A stretch of 46,552 nucleotides of DNA. Source: Oscillospiraceae bacterium. Lineage in GTDB: Bacteria > Bacillota > Clostridia > Oscillospirales > Ruminococcaceae. Positions within the stretch are counted from its first letter, which is position 1. The number at the start of each line of letters is the position of its first letter. A program made the translations under genes and the position numbers. The notes beneath the pieces were generated by a model. It ran no database searches, was not told where the DNA came from, and saw only the letters and a list, made by a program, of their open reading frames with translations. This document shows, piece by piece, positions 26,298 through 35,168 of this stretch. The stretch is from assembly GCA_030153485.1 (NCBI GenBank), contig JAGUQX010000046.1:1-46552 (forward strand). Direction: 5' to 3'.

Positions 26298-27630
26298 ATC
26301 TTTTTTCCAAATTTCCAAATTTTGTAAATTCCCCCTCCCAAGAAAGTGATATAGATGCAGTTTCTCCATGTCTATTTTTAGAAATTATACAGTCGGCAAC
26401 ATTTTCTTCTCCATTTTCTTGATCATAATAATGCTCACGATAAAGAAACATAACTATATCTGCATCCTGCTCAATAGATCCTGATTCTCTCAAATCTGAT
26501 AAAATTGGCCTATGATCTGCACGAGCATCAGGAGCACGGGAGAGTTGTGAAAGACAGATAACAGGAACGTCAAATTCTTTAGCAAGAACTTTTAAATTTC
26601 TTGTAATTTCAGATATTTCTTGAACTCTATTTTCAGTTCTTTTACTAGATGTCATAAGTTGAAGATAGTCGATAACAACTAGTCCAAGGTTGTCCACTCT
26701 TCTTAATTTTCCTTTCATCTCTGCAACGTTTATGCCCGGTGTATCATCGATATATATCTCTGTTCCATACAGCTGGTTAGAGGCAATAGTAAGACTTTCC
26801 CAATCATTTCCAGAAAGATCGCCTGTTTTTAGTTTTGATGAGTTTATCCTTGCTTCTGAAGAAAGGATACGAGAAGCAAGCTGCTCTTTAGACATTTCTA
26901 AAGAAAATATAGCAACGGCTTTTTTAGATTTTTTTGCACAATTAGTAGCAATATTTAGGGCAAAACTAGTTTTACCCATAGCAGGTCTTGCAGCTAGGAG
27001 AATTAAATCAGATTTATTTAGTCCAGTCAAAATTGCATCTAGACCATCAAATCCAGAAGAAAGACCAAGATGGGCTAGACCCTCTTGTTCAGAAATTTTT
27101 TGCAGATTATCATATATAGATAAAATTATTTTATCAAGTTTTTCTAATCCTGATATATCACGTCCGTGTCGAATTTCCATTATAAGTTGCTCTGCTTTAT
27201 CAAGTAGAAATTTTGAATTGGTAGACTGAGAACAGGACGACAAAATTTCTTGTGAAGCTGATATAAGTCTACGTATATAGTGATATTCTCGAACTATTTC
27301 ACAGTAGGATTCTATATTTACAATTGATGGAACCATCTCCATTAGTTTTGCTAGATATAATTTTGCTTCATTTTTTGTCTCAAAAATATTGTCAGAGGAA
27401 ACTTCAGCTAAAACAGTTACAAAGTCTATTGCGTTAGATGTATAAAACATTTCTAATATAATATCAAATATTTGATTATGTTGAGGATGAAAAAAGCAAT
27501 CTGGTTTTATATACTCCAAGACCTTCGACATACAAGAAGGGTCTAAAAGAAGTGCACCTAAAACAGATTGCTCAGCTTCTAAATTGTATGGAATATTTTC
27601 AACATAATCTGATAAAACAGATTTATCCAA
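26287..27630 (-). CDS. dnaB: Replicative DNA helicase DnaB
   Basis: The hexameric helicase that unwinds DNA at the replication fork (called DnaC in Bacillus). The 447-residue protein has the N-terminal primase-interacting domain (about 12-120, beginning IPYNLEAEQSVLGALLLDP), then the RecA-like domain with Walker A ARPAMGKT (214-221), Walker B LVVIDYLQLM, and LSQLSRAPDARADHRPILSDLRESGSIEQDADIVMFLYRE. There is no intein. The start is TTG at 27630 with ggagg upstream. It lies 21 bases after rplI, the normal Firmicute arrangement. Confidence 0.96.
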   Translation of the reverse strand: MDKSVLSDYVENIPYNLEAEQSVLGALLLDPSCMSKVLEYIKPDCFFHPQHNQIFDIILEMFYTSNAIDFVTVLAEVSSDNIFETKNEAKLYLAKLMEMVPSIVNIESYCEIVREYHYIRRLISASQEILSSCSQSTNSKFLLDKAEQLIMEIRHGRDISGLEKLDKIILSIYDNLQKISEQEGLAHLGLSSGFDGLDAILTGLNKSDLILLAARPAMGKTSFALNIATNCAKKSKKAVAIFSLEMSKEQLASRILSSEARINSSKLKTGDLSGNDWESLTIASNQLYGTEIYIDDTPGINVAEMKGKLRRVDNLGLVVIDYLQLMTSSKRTENRVQEISEITRNLKVLAKEFDVPVICLSQLSRAPDARADHRPILSDLRESGSIEQDADIVMFLYREHYYDQENGEENVADCIISKNRHGETASISLSWEGEFTKFGNLEKRYDY

Positions 27631-27651
27631 AATTTTTCCTCCAGATAGATT

Positions 27652-28098
27652 TTATTCTTCTATAACAGAAACTTTCATATTTGCTAAAACTTTTGTATGT
27701 AATTTTATAGATATATTATATGTTCCAAAAGCTTTTATATCTAATTCAATAGTGATTTTTCTTTTGTCTATATCTAAACCAAGTTGGGTTTTTATAGCAG
27801 AAGAAACATCCTTAGAAGTTACAGATCCAAAAATACGACCATTTTGACCAGCTTTTGCTTTTATAGAGATCATTTTTTGTTTTAGAGTTTCCGAAAGTTT
27901 TTCGCATTCTTTTATCTCTTCTAAAGCATGATGATTTGCAGAATTTATTTTAGTTTCATGTTGTTTTAAAATATCTTTTGTTGCCTCTATAGCAAGGTTT
28001 TTCTTTAATAAAAAATTTTTTGCATATCCATCAGAAACATTTATGATTTGACCCGCTTTTCCCGTTCCTTTAACATCTTTATTTAATATGATTTTGAT
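27652..28098 (-). CDS. rplI: Ribosomal protein bL9 with a non-AUG start (AUC or AUU)
   Basis: Large-subunit ribosomal protein that binds 23S rRNA near the L1 stalk. Reading the minus strand from 28098 gives a full-length 148-residue bL9: after the first codon comes [16 protein letters not shown], then [11 protein letters not shown] and the long middle helix, ending VKVSVIEE. The first codon that aligns with the family's Met is ATC at 28098-28096. In this frame there is a TAG stop immediately before the Shine-Dalgarno, and no ATG, GTG or TTG occurs before the internal ATG at 27873, which would remove the entire N-terminal half. The only credible starts are ATC (nine bases after AGGAG) or ATT at 28104-28102, which overlaps the gdpP stop. 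Both are rare start codons. Confidence 0.9.
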   Translation of the reverse strand: MKIILNKDVKGTGKAGQIINVSDGYAKNFLLKKNLAIEATKDILKQHETKINSANHHALEEIKECEKLSETLKQKMISIKAKAGQNGRIFGSVTSKDVSSAIKTQLGLDIDKRKITIELDIKAFGTYNISIKLHTKVLANMKVSVIEE

Positions 28099-28112
28099 AA
28101 AAATCAGCTCCT
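28096..28112 (-). promoter_or_regulatory. Ribosome binding site and AUC start of rplI
   Basis: On the minus strand AGGAG (28112-28108) is followed by CTGATTTTT and then ATC (28098-28096). The gdpP stop TGA (28106-28104) lies between them. CTG directly abuts the Shine-Dalgarno and ATT is three bases from it, so ATC has the best spacing; the TGATT overlap could alternatively allow stop-restart at AUU. Confidence 0.75.
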
Positions 28113-30086
28113 ATCATCTTTATTTAAAAAATATTTGTCAATAGATTCCATAAGCATATTTTTAACAGCTTCAAAATTTGTGTCATGAAGTTGTGTAGCT
28201 GCCATAGTTTGGTGTCCGCCACCGCCAAGTGTTTCCATAATTATCTGGACATTTATCTGTCCCATAGAACGAGCCGAAATATTGAAAGAATCCCCAGATG
28301 AAAATATAACAAAAGATGCATTTACACCAGAAATAGTTAAAAGTTCGTCCGCTGCTTGAGATGATACAATCCGAATATTTTCAGAATATGGATCTACAGA
28401 AGATGCAATAGCACATTGTTTATATATATCAGATGATGCAACGAGATTAGATTTTAATTGATATGATTCCATAGATCCAGAGAAAAGTTTTTTTACCGCA
28501 ATAGTATCTGCACCATTTTTTCGTAGAAAAGCAGCAGCCTCAAATGTTCTAACTCCTGTTTTCATAATAAAATTTCTTGTGTCTAGCATAATTCCAGACA
28601 ATAAAGCATCGGCGGAAAATCTATCAAGCTTATATTGTTTTCCCATATACTGGATTATTTCAGAAACCATCTCAGAGGTGGAAGAGGCGTAAGGTTCATG
28701 ATAAAAAATTACGGAACCTTCTATGTGATTTACCATTTTTCTATGATGGTCAATCACAACAAATTTTTTACAAGCTTTATGTATTTCTGGATATTCAAGA
28801 AAAGATGGATTATGAGTGTCTACAATTATTAAAACTGTATTTGCTTTTATCTTATCTAAAGCTTGTTTTTTATTTATAAAAATATCTTTGTTAGATGATT
28901 TTTCTTCTATATATTGTATAAGCGTTGAAGAGAGAGTTCTCTCTTTATTTACAACAACATTTACATCTTTTCCACTAAACCTTATGGCAGTAGCAAGGCC
29001 AAATCCAGATCCAATACAGTCTAGATCGCTAAAAGTATGACCCATTATTATTACGTTAGAGCTCGACTGTATAAGATCTGTTAGTGCGTTAGAAATAATT
29101 CTAGTTTTTACCTTTGTTCGTTTTTCAACTCCAGCAGAAACACCACCAAAAAATTCGTAATTATCATTTAATTTTAAAGCAACTTGGTCTCCTCCACGAC
29201 TTAGAGCTAAATCAATAGCATAGTTTGCGTCTATATGACTTTCATTTAAAGATGATGAAGATCCAGAAACACCAACGGATATAGTAATAGGGATATCGTT
29301 TGTGATTCCTATCTGTCGGATGCTTTCTAGAAAAGAAAATTTATCTTTTCTCATATTTTCAAGGTCTTTAAATTCTACAATAGCCATAAATTTGCTTTGA
29401 GAAAGTTTTTTTATAAATCCTGAGGTTTTTGCAATAAAATTTTCTAAAATAGACTCAATATTTATTATTATTTGCGATTTTTCACTCTCTTTTATCATCT
29501 CTAAAACTTCATCATAATTATCGATAGAAAAGATCATGACACAAGGCTTTGAAAGAGAGCTTTCTAGTTCTATATGTTTAAAATGTGTTATGTCTACTAG
29601 ATAGAGTATAAAAATATCACTTGTCTTATGTTTTATATTTTGTAACGCCTGTACAGCAAAAACTCTAAAATGATTCTCTTTAAAAACTACATCAGAAAAT
29701 TTGTTTTTAACAATCTCATCTAAAGGAAGAGAAGTTATATAATCTAATTTTCGGATATAACTTTTATTATTTGTATCAATATTTAAGAAAGAATTGTTAA
29801 ACCAAATAATATTACGGAGGTTATCACAGATTATTACAGGTGTAGAGAGTTTCGTGATATTTTGCTCGTCCATAACATCTAGGTTGTCTGCTATAGATTG
29901 GGCAATAGTAAATATATTTTTATTTATATATATAATTTTTTTAATAATAATCCCAGAAATTATAAGAATAATAGGAAGAAAAGCCATAGATAATTTATAA
30001 TCTGGAATAGATAAAACTAAGACAATAGAAACAATTATTAGAGAAATTATATAGATTGTTATTGAAGAAAACTTTCTAAATTTCAT
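28104..30086 (-). CDS. gdpP: Cyclic-di-AMP phosphodiesterase GdpP (DHH-DHHA1)
   Basis: Degrades c-di-AMP, the messenger that controls potassium balance and wall stress in Firmicutes. The 660-residue protein has two membrane helices (about 9-27 and 31-50), a PAS-like domain (about 75-175), a degenerate GGDEF domain (about 180-305), and the DHH phosphodiesterase with [14 protein letters not shown] (His350, Asp354, Asp356), [17 protein letters not shown] and the DHHA1 motif [12 protein letters not shown] near the C-terminus. The canonical GHxxPDxD is GHTFSDLD here, but the metal ligands are kept. The ATG has aggag nine bases upstream. It is 5 bases before rplI and 40 after RNase J. Confidence 0.94.
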   Translation of the reverse strand: MKFRKFSSITIYIISLIIVSIVLVLSIPDYKLSMAFLPIILIISGIIIKKIIYINKNIFTIAQSIADNLDVMDEQNITKLSTPVIICDNLRNIIWFNNSFLNIDTNNKSYIRKLDYITSLPLDEIVKNKFSDVVFKENHFRVFAVQALQNIKHKTSDIFILYLVDITHFKHIELESSLSKPCVMIFSIDNYDEVLEMIKESEKSQIIINIESILENFIAKTSGFIKKLSQSKFMAIVEFKDLENMRKDKFSFLESIRQIGITNDIPITISVGVSGSSSSLNESHIDANYAIDLALSRGGDQVALKLNDNYEFFGGVSAGVEKRTKVKTRIISNALTDLIQSSSNVIIMGHTFSDLDCIGSGFGLATAIRFSGKDVNVVVNKERTLSSTLIQYIEEKSSNKDIFINKKQALDKIKANTVLIIVDTHNPSFLEYPEIHKACKKFVVIDHHRKMVNHIEGSVIFYHEPYASSTSEMVSEIIQYMGKQYKLDRFSADALLSGIMLDTRNFIMKTGVRTFEAAAFLRKNGADTIAVKKLFSGSMESYQLKSNLVASSDIYKQCAIASSVDPYSENIRIVSSQAADELLTISGVNASFVIFSSGDSFNISARSMGQINVQIIMETLGGGGHQTMAATQLHDTNFEAVKNMLMESIDKYFLNKDDRS

Positions 30087-30126
30087 AATAAAATACTCCT
30101 ATCTAAAAAATTATAAAAAATCTATA

Positions 30127-32223
30127 TTAAATTTCTATTATTATAGGAAGAATCATAGGGTTTCTTTTTGTTTTTTTGTATATAAAATCTGATAAAGAGT
30201 CTTTAACTTTTCCCTTTATTATTCCCCATTCTTTTATATTCTTTTCAGAGCAATCATCCAGAGATTTTTTAACAATTTTTTTTGCATCTTCTATAAGATA
30301 TTCGGACTCTCTTATATAAACAAATCCACGAGAAACAATGTCAGGTCCGGAAATAATAGAACCATATTCACCCTCGATAGTTGTAACAACAACTATCAAA
30401 CCATCTTCAGAAAGATGTTTTCTATCTCTAAGGACAATTGATCCAACATCTCCAACACCCAGCCCGTCTACAAGGGTTTTTCCAGCTGGAACAGATCCTA
30501 TAACCTTCATAGAAGTTGCGGTTAGCTCTATAACCTGACCTATGTTTCCTATATATATATTTTCTTCTTTAACTCCCGTTGCGATTGCTAGATTGGCATG
30601 TGCTTTAAGATGCTTAAACTCTCCATGAACAGGAAGGAAAAATTTTGGTTTAACAACAGAGAGCATCATTTTTAGTTCATCTTGGCAACCATGTCCAGAA
30701 ACGTGTATTTCGTGAACAGATTTGTATATAACCTCTGCACCCAGTTTAAGAAGATCATTTACAACTCTATTTACAGATTTTTCGTTTCCAGGGATAGGAG
30801 TAGCAGAGATTATAATAACGTCTTTAGATGAAACAGAAATTTTTCTGTGATCCCCTGCCGCCATACGAGAAAGAGCAGAAAGTGGTTCTCCTTGGCTTCC
30901 AGTTGTTATAATAACTACATTTTCTGGGGGAAGTCGATGGGCTGCATCTATATCTATAAGGATATTTTTGGGAATTTGTAGATATCCAAGTTCTACAGCT
31001 TTTCCAACAATATTTACCATGCTTCTTCCAGAAACAGCAACTTTTCTATTGTGTTTTATAGCGTTGTCTACGATTTGTTGAACACGGTGTATATTGGAGG
31101 CAAATGTTGCTACTAGTATTCTTTTCCCTTGTGATGAAAGAAAAAGAAGATCAAGAGTTTTTCCAACTTTACTTTCGCTGACAGTTGCACCAGGTCTTTC
31201 TGCATTTGTAGAATCAGAAAGAAGGCATAAAACACCTTTTTTTCCAAGCTCAGAAAAACGACCAATATCTATAACATCACCATGGATAGGAGAATAGTCA
31301 ACCTTAAAGTCACCTGTTTGTATAATTGTTCCTACAGGAGTTTTTATAGCTAAAGAAACAGCATCAGGAATAGAGTGGTTTACATGGATTGCTTCAATAG
31401 AGAAGCAGCCAACTTTAAATATCTGTCCTGCAGCGATTACATTGAGTTGAGATCTATTTAATATTCCATGTTCTTTAAGTTTGTTTTCTATTAAACCAAT
31501 TGTTAATCTTGTTGCATATACAGGAACATTAACTTTTTTTAAAAGATAAGCAAGAGATCCAATATGATCTTCATGTCCATGGGTTATAACTATTCCTTTA
31601 AGTTTATGTTTGTTTTTTTCAACATATGTGAAATCGGGGATAACAATGTCTATTCCGAGCATATCAGAGTCGGGGAAAGCAAGACCACAATCTACTATAA
31701 ACATCTGGTCTTCATATTCATAAAGAGTCATATTTTTTCCAATTTCGTTTAGTCCACCAAGAGGAATAATTCTCATAGATGGTGTTGGAGATACAACTTT
31801 TTTTATCTGATTTACATTTGTTTTTTTAAAAGTATTAAAAGTCTTTTCTTTTTTAAAAGTATTAACTTGTGGTGTTTTTTCAGTGTTATTTTTTGATTTA
31901 AGATGATTTGTATTTAATTTTAGAGGATAAGGGGTAGCTTTAACATTTGTGGAGGTGTTTTGTGTAGGATTATTAGGTGTATTCTTATTTATATTGTTAT
32001 TATTATTTATATTGTTATTATTATTTTTAGATTTTAAATGATTTAAATTTGGTTTTAAAGGCGCATAGTTAGGGGCATTTACTTTTGGTTTATGAAAAAC
32101 TTTCTTTTGGTTTTTCATGGGGTCATTTTTAATAGTATTTTCTGAGTTAGTATTTTCCATCTGTACAGGTTTATCTATTTTATTTTTATCCATAAAAGGA
32201 TTTATATCGATTTCTTTTGGCAC
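30127..32223 (-). CDS. rnj: Ribonuclease J with a long Asn/Lys-rich N-terminal extension
   Basis: A 5'-3' exonuclease and endonuclease central to RNA decay and rRNA processing in Firmicutes. The catalytic protein starts at about Met150 (MRIIPLGGLNEIGKNM) and has the metallo-beta-lactamase motif HGHEDH at 215-220, then the beta-CASP region (VSGRSMVNI, IITTGSQGEPLSALSRMAAGDH, HVSGHGCQDELKMML, FLPVHGE). Ahead of it are 149 residues of low complexity, rich in Asn, Lys, Pro and Thr, with a repeated NHLKSKNN and an Asn tract. The start is GTG at 32223 with agagg upstream; internal ATGs closer to the core exist, so a shorter form is possible. It is the first gene of the operon running to ftsH. Confidence 0.93.
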   Translation of the reverse strand: MPKEIDINPFMDKNKIDKPVQMENTNSENTIKNDPMKNQKKVFHKPKVNAPNYAPLKPNLNHLKSKNNNNNINNNNNINKNTPNNPTQNTSTNVKATPYPLKLNTNHLKSKNNTEKTPQVNTFKKEKTFNTFKKTNVNQIKKVVSPTPSMRIIPLGGLNEIGKNMTLYEYEDQMFIVDCGLAFPDSDMLGIDIVIPDFTYVEKNKHKLKGIVITHGHEDHIGSLAYLLKKVNVPVYATRLTIGLIENKLKEHGILNRSQLNVIAAGQIFKVGCFSIEAIHVNHSIPDAVSLAIKTPVGTIIQTGDFKVDYSPIHGDVIDIGRFSELGKKGVLCLLSDSTNAERPGATVSESKVGKTLDLLFLSSQGKRILVATFASNIHRVQQIVDNAIKHNRKVAVSGRSMVNIVGKAVELGYLQIPKNILIDIDAAHRLPPENVVIITTGSQGEPLSALSRMAAGDHRKISVSSKDVIIISATPIPGNEKSVNRVVNDLLKLGAEVIYKSVHEIHVSGHGCQDELKMMLSVVKPKFFLPVHGEFKHLKAHANLAIATGVKEENIYIGNIGQVIELTATSMKVIGSVPAGKTLVDGLGVGDVGSIVLRDRKHLSEDGLIVVVTTIEGEYGSIISGPDIVSRGFVYIRESEYLIEDAKKIVKKSLDDCSEKNIKEWGIIKGKVKDSLSDFIYKKTKRNPMILPIIIEI
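31991..32026. repeat. 18-bp tandem duplication in the RNase J extension
   Basis: Two perfect copies of atattgttattattattt (31991-32008 and 32009-32026) encode the Asn-Asn-Asn-Asn-Ile-Asn tract on the minus strand. The frame is kept. Confidence 0.9.
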
Positions 32224-32353
32224 GAGAATACCTCTTTTTCTAAATATTTTATATTTTGAATTCTAGTATTAAATTAACACCAGATATAAGTAGTGTGATC
32301 TCCAGTTTTAATATATGTATAAATTATATTTATGTTTTTTAAGCTTTATATTA

Positions 32354-32393
32354 TAAATATAATAATCTGTTTTATTGAAAATTATTATATTTA
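32354..32393. other. AT-rich hairpin in the RNase J leader region
   Basis: A 13-bp perfect inverted repeat (taaatataataat at 32354-32366 with its complement at 32381-32393) and a 14-base loop, 131 bases upstream of the RNase J start. No clean T run follows on either strand. Confidence 0.5.
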
Positions 32394-32422
32394 AGTCATC
32401 TATAATAAAATATGATTTTAAT

Positions 32423-32474
32423 AATATCCCAAATGCCCCTATAGACACGACCTATAAGGCATTTAGTGGATATT
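32423..32474. other. Structured hairpin (52 nt) upstream of RNase J, candidate leader RNA
   Basis: Three nested perfect stems: aatatcc with ggatatt, aaatgcc with ggcattt, and tatag with ctata, around a 7-base loop (gtcgtgt on the minus strand). It is the only GC-rich island in the 450-base gap 32224-32673. It lies between the predicted promoter (32611-32639) and the RNase J gene, so it would be in the 5' leader of that operon. No U tract follows, so it is not a simple terminator, and I do not recognise a riboswitch class. The rest of the gap holds the promoter and the AT-rich hairpin; I see no gene. Confidence 0.65.
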
Positions 32475-32610
32475 TAAATCTGGAATTAATCTAATTAAAG
32501 CTATATAGAGTAAAAATTTTAAAGGTTAATTATAATATTATTTAACAGAATGAATTAAACAATAAATAAATATAAAAAAATCCGATCAGTTATCAACTAC
32601 GTTATAGTTA

Positions 32611-32639
32611 ATAATAAAGATATTTATTATTAAAGTCAA
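32611..32639 (-). promoter_or_regulatory. Promoter for the RNase J–ftsH operon with an overlapping inverted repeat
   Basis: On the minus strand: -35 TTGACT (32634-32639), 17-base spacer, -10 TATTAT (32611-32616). The spacer and -10 box lie within a 10-bp inverted repeat with a 4-base loop (32609-32632, taataataaa...tttattatta), which could be an operator. The resulting leader would be roughly 380 bases long. Confidence 0.65.
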
Positions 32640-32673
32640 TAGAAGCTTTATTAAGATTTTGTGACATTGTATT

Positions 32674-34986
32674 TTAAATAGTTTGTTGTTTTATTAGATC
32701 TTCATAAAAATCACAAATTTCAGAAGCAGATTCACTTTTAATACTTTCGGCATAAACCATAAAACCTTTTCCAGATTTTAAAGGTCTTATAAACGCTTCT
32801 CCCATTGTATGGTTAAATTTAAGACCAGAATCTATAATTTCACCAGTGCTGGATATTTTTTCGAAGATATCCATTGGGTTTTTTGCAACCTTTATCATCC
32901 TTGAAGCCGTTGCAAAATGTGGAATCATATCTATAGCCTGTTTTAGTGTATAGTTATTTTCGTTTAAAAAATTTAGTAAAGATATAGACATTTTTAAACA
33001 GTCTCTAAGATGGGGTTGGGATATCGCTTTTTCTCTTGCTATAGAGTCTAAATTTTTGTTAGAAAATTTATGGTATCGGTATACATCTTTTTCATATTTT
33101 TTTCCAATCTTGTCTATTATCGTAGGTGCTTCGAAAGGAACAGAAACAGAGTTTCCTTTTATAAATGTGGCTAAACATAACACAGCTAAAACCTTTTCAT
33201 CAAAGATATACCCTGTTTCTTGTGAATATATTGAAATTTCTTTTCCCGAGTTTGATATATATATTTCTATAGAATGAGGACTATCTTTAATAGTATAGCC
33301 AGATTTTTTTAATGTTCTAGACAAGATGGAAACTATATGTTTATTTGGAGATTTTATAGAAATAGGATGATCTATTTTATTTGAAAATAATGTAGAAACT
33401 AGGTCTATTTCGTATATATTTTTTAATGATGAAAAATCTGAAACCTTTCCAAAATTATTGTGCAAAACTTTTTTAGATTTAGTTTGGTTTATAAGATCTT
33501 CTATCTTTCTTTCATATGATCTTGAAAGAGGCATAGACCCTTGTTGGACAATCTTTATATTTGTTATTGCATTACTTTCTATATAAACTCCAAAATCACA
33601 CATAGATTTTGATACACAAAATTCAAATTGTGTTTCTATAGTATCTCCAAAATCCAATACATCTCCTCCAGAAGAGAGTATACCAGATATAACTGCGTGT
33701 TTAAATGCATGGGATGATGGGGATAAATTTGTCGATATTCCTATCTTTGATTTTGGAATAAGGCTAGCTAATGCTCCTCCAATAGCAGAAAGGTTTTCGG
33801 GATTTATTGTTAAATTTGTTTCTCCAGATATTCCATCATCGTCAAATAATATATCGGACGGATAACCATATTTAATATCTTTTTTTATATCAGAGTTAGG
33901 AAATACAGTTTTATTTGGCCAAATTTTAGCTCCATTAGAAATTATAGAGTGTTCAGAAATTTTACACTCATTTGCTATAACAGATTCTTCAAAAATAGAT
34001 GAATGATGGAGGATTTTGGCATCATTTCCTATAACAGCTTGATTTATCTTTACATGGCTACTTATATGTGCCCCCTCCATAATAATTGATGAATTTATAA
34101 TTGTTTCGTCTCCAATAGTTACATTATCCATTACAACTGTTCCACAGTTTAGCTGAACATTCTCGCCTATAGATACGTTTGAACCGATAAAAACAGGGGG
34201 ATTTATATTAAATTCTCCATCAGGGAAAGAATCTTTAAAATAAACTCCAAAATCATACTTAGCTTTTATATCGCAAGAAACTTTTTGGTGTAATACATCT
34301 TGATTTATCTTAAAATATGATTTTATATCGTAAAGATTTTCACAATATCCATCAGCTTTATATCCATAGATAGGAATATCTTTTTTAATTATAGATGGAA
34401 ATATGTCTTTGATAAAATCAGAGTTTATACTATCAGGGATATGGTCTAATATTTCTTTTGAAAAGATATATATTCCTGTATTTATAAAATTCAAAGAATA
34501 TTCTATATTAGAAAAATTTTCTGTAAAATCTTGAATTTTGTTATCGCTATCAAGTTTAACCATTTTAGAATTATTATCTTTAAAATCTTTTTTTAAAATA
34601 ATTGTGGCAATTCCATTATGATTTTTGTGAAACTCAAAAGCTTTTGTTAGATTAAAATCAGAAACACATCTCCCAGATATAACTATAAAATCTTCTTCGT
34701 TTGATTGTATAGAATTTTTAACAGACCCCGCAGTTCCTAGAGGGGTTTCTTCATAATAAAAGTCTAGATCTATTGAATTATATTTTTTGGAATAAAAATT
34801 ATCTTCTATCTTTTGACCTTTTGACATAAGAGAAAGCGTTGAAGATTTTATTCCATGTTGTTCTAACAAATCCAAAGTATATTCTATCACAGGTCTCCCA
34901 CATATTGGGATAAGAACGGGAGGCGTAGAACAGGTTATAGGGGAAAGTTTTGATCCTTTTCCTCCAGCTAAAATTATAGATTTCAT
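32674..34986 (-). CDS. Sugar nucleotidyltransferase fused to a phosphomannomutase-like domain
   Basis: A 770-residue protein in three parts. Residues 1-230 are a nucleotidyltransferase fold with AGGKGSKLSPIT (the family's GGxGTRLxP, with Arg replaced by Lys) and LGTAGSVKNS. Residues about 250-375 are a left-handed beta-helix of hexapeptide repeats (FIGSNVSIGENVQLNCGTVV and following). Residues about 400-770 resemble phosphomannomutase/phosphoglucomutase. The catalytic serine loop TASHNP is missing; the matching place (about 463-478) reads GVYIESNAITNIKI, so mutase activity is doubtful. Similar fusions occur in Clostridia and cyanobacteria, often annotated mannose-1-phosphate guanylyltransferase. 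I chose the ATG at 34986 (MKSIILAGG), nine bases after aaagggtg. An in-frame GTG at 34998 is too close to that site. Confidence 0.85.
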   Translation of the reverse strand: MKSIILAGGKGSKLSPITCSTPPVLIPICGRPVIEYTLDLLEQHGIKSSTLSLMSKGQKIEDNFYSKKYNSIDLDFYYEETPLGTAGSVKNSIQSNEEDFIVISGRCVSDFNLTKAFEFHKNHNGIATIILKKDFKDNNSKMVKLDSDNKIQDFTENFSNIEYSLNFINTGIYIFSKEILDHIPDSINSDFIKDIFPSIIKKDIPIYGYKADGYCENLYDIKSYFKINQDVLHQKVSCDIKAKYDFGVYFKDSFPDGEFNINPPVFIGSNVSIGENVQLNCGTVVMDNVTIGDETIINSSIIMEGAHISSHVKINQAVIGNDAKILHHSSIFEESVIANECKISEHSIISNGAKIWPNKTVFPNSDIKKDIKYGYPSDILFDDDGISGETNLTINPENLSAIGGALASLIPKSKIGISTNLSPSSHAFKHAVISGILSSGGDVLDFGDTIETQFEFCVSKSMCDFGVYIESNAITNIKIVQQGSMPLSRSYERKIEDLINQTKSKKVLHNNFGKVSDFSSLKNIYEIDLVSTLFSNKIDHPISIKSPNKHIVSILSRTLKKSGYTIKDSPHSIEIYISNSGKEISIYSQETGYIFDEKVLAVLCLATFIKGNSVSVPFEAPTIIDKIGKKYEKDVYRYHKFSNKNLDSIAREKAISQPHLRDCLKMSISLLNFLNENNYTLKQAIDMIPHFATASRMIKVAKNPMDIFEKISSTGEIIDSGLKFNHTMGEAFIRPLKSGKGFMVYAESIKSESASEICDFYEDLIKQQTI

Positions 34987-35083
34987 ATAAAATAACACCC
35001 TTTCTATTTTAATCTATTATTGTCAATCAAGAGAAGTTTATACTTTATATTTATAAAGATAATATAGTATACATTAAATATAA

Positions 35084-35112
35084 TTGAAAATAGTTATATA
35101 TAAGGTTATAAT
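35084..35112 (+). promoter_or_regulatory. Promoter for the ABC-2/GldG operon
   Basis: -35 TTGAAA (35084-35089), 17-base spacer, -10 TATAAT (35107-35112), 57 bases before the ATPase start codon. The rest of 34999-35168 is AT-rich spacer between divergent genes. Confidence 0.7.
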
Positions 35113-35168
35113 TAATTAATATTCTAGTGTTTATCATTTTAATTATTAGGTAAATTAGGAGGAAATAA

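Noticed and set aside
26298..26369. 24-residue N-terminal extension of TilS from an upstream ATG
   Set aside because: It lies inside dnaB, has no TilS similarity, and the ATG at 26297 gives the normal TilS start.
27652..27873. A short 73-residue bL9 gene starting at the internal ATG
   Set aside because: The same frame continues upstream with an unbroken, fully conserved bL9 N-terminus to 28098, so the short version is an artefact of requiring ATG, GTG or TTG.
32423..32474. A known riboswitch class (for example ZTP, because of ggtcgtg in the loop region)
   Set aside because: Apart from that short match the conserved second half and pseudoknot bases are absent.
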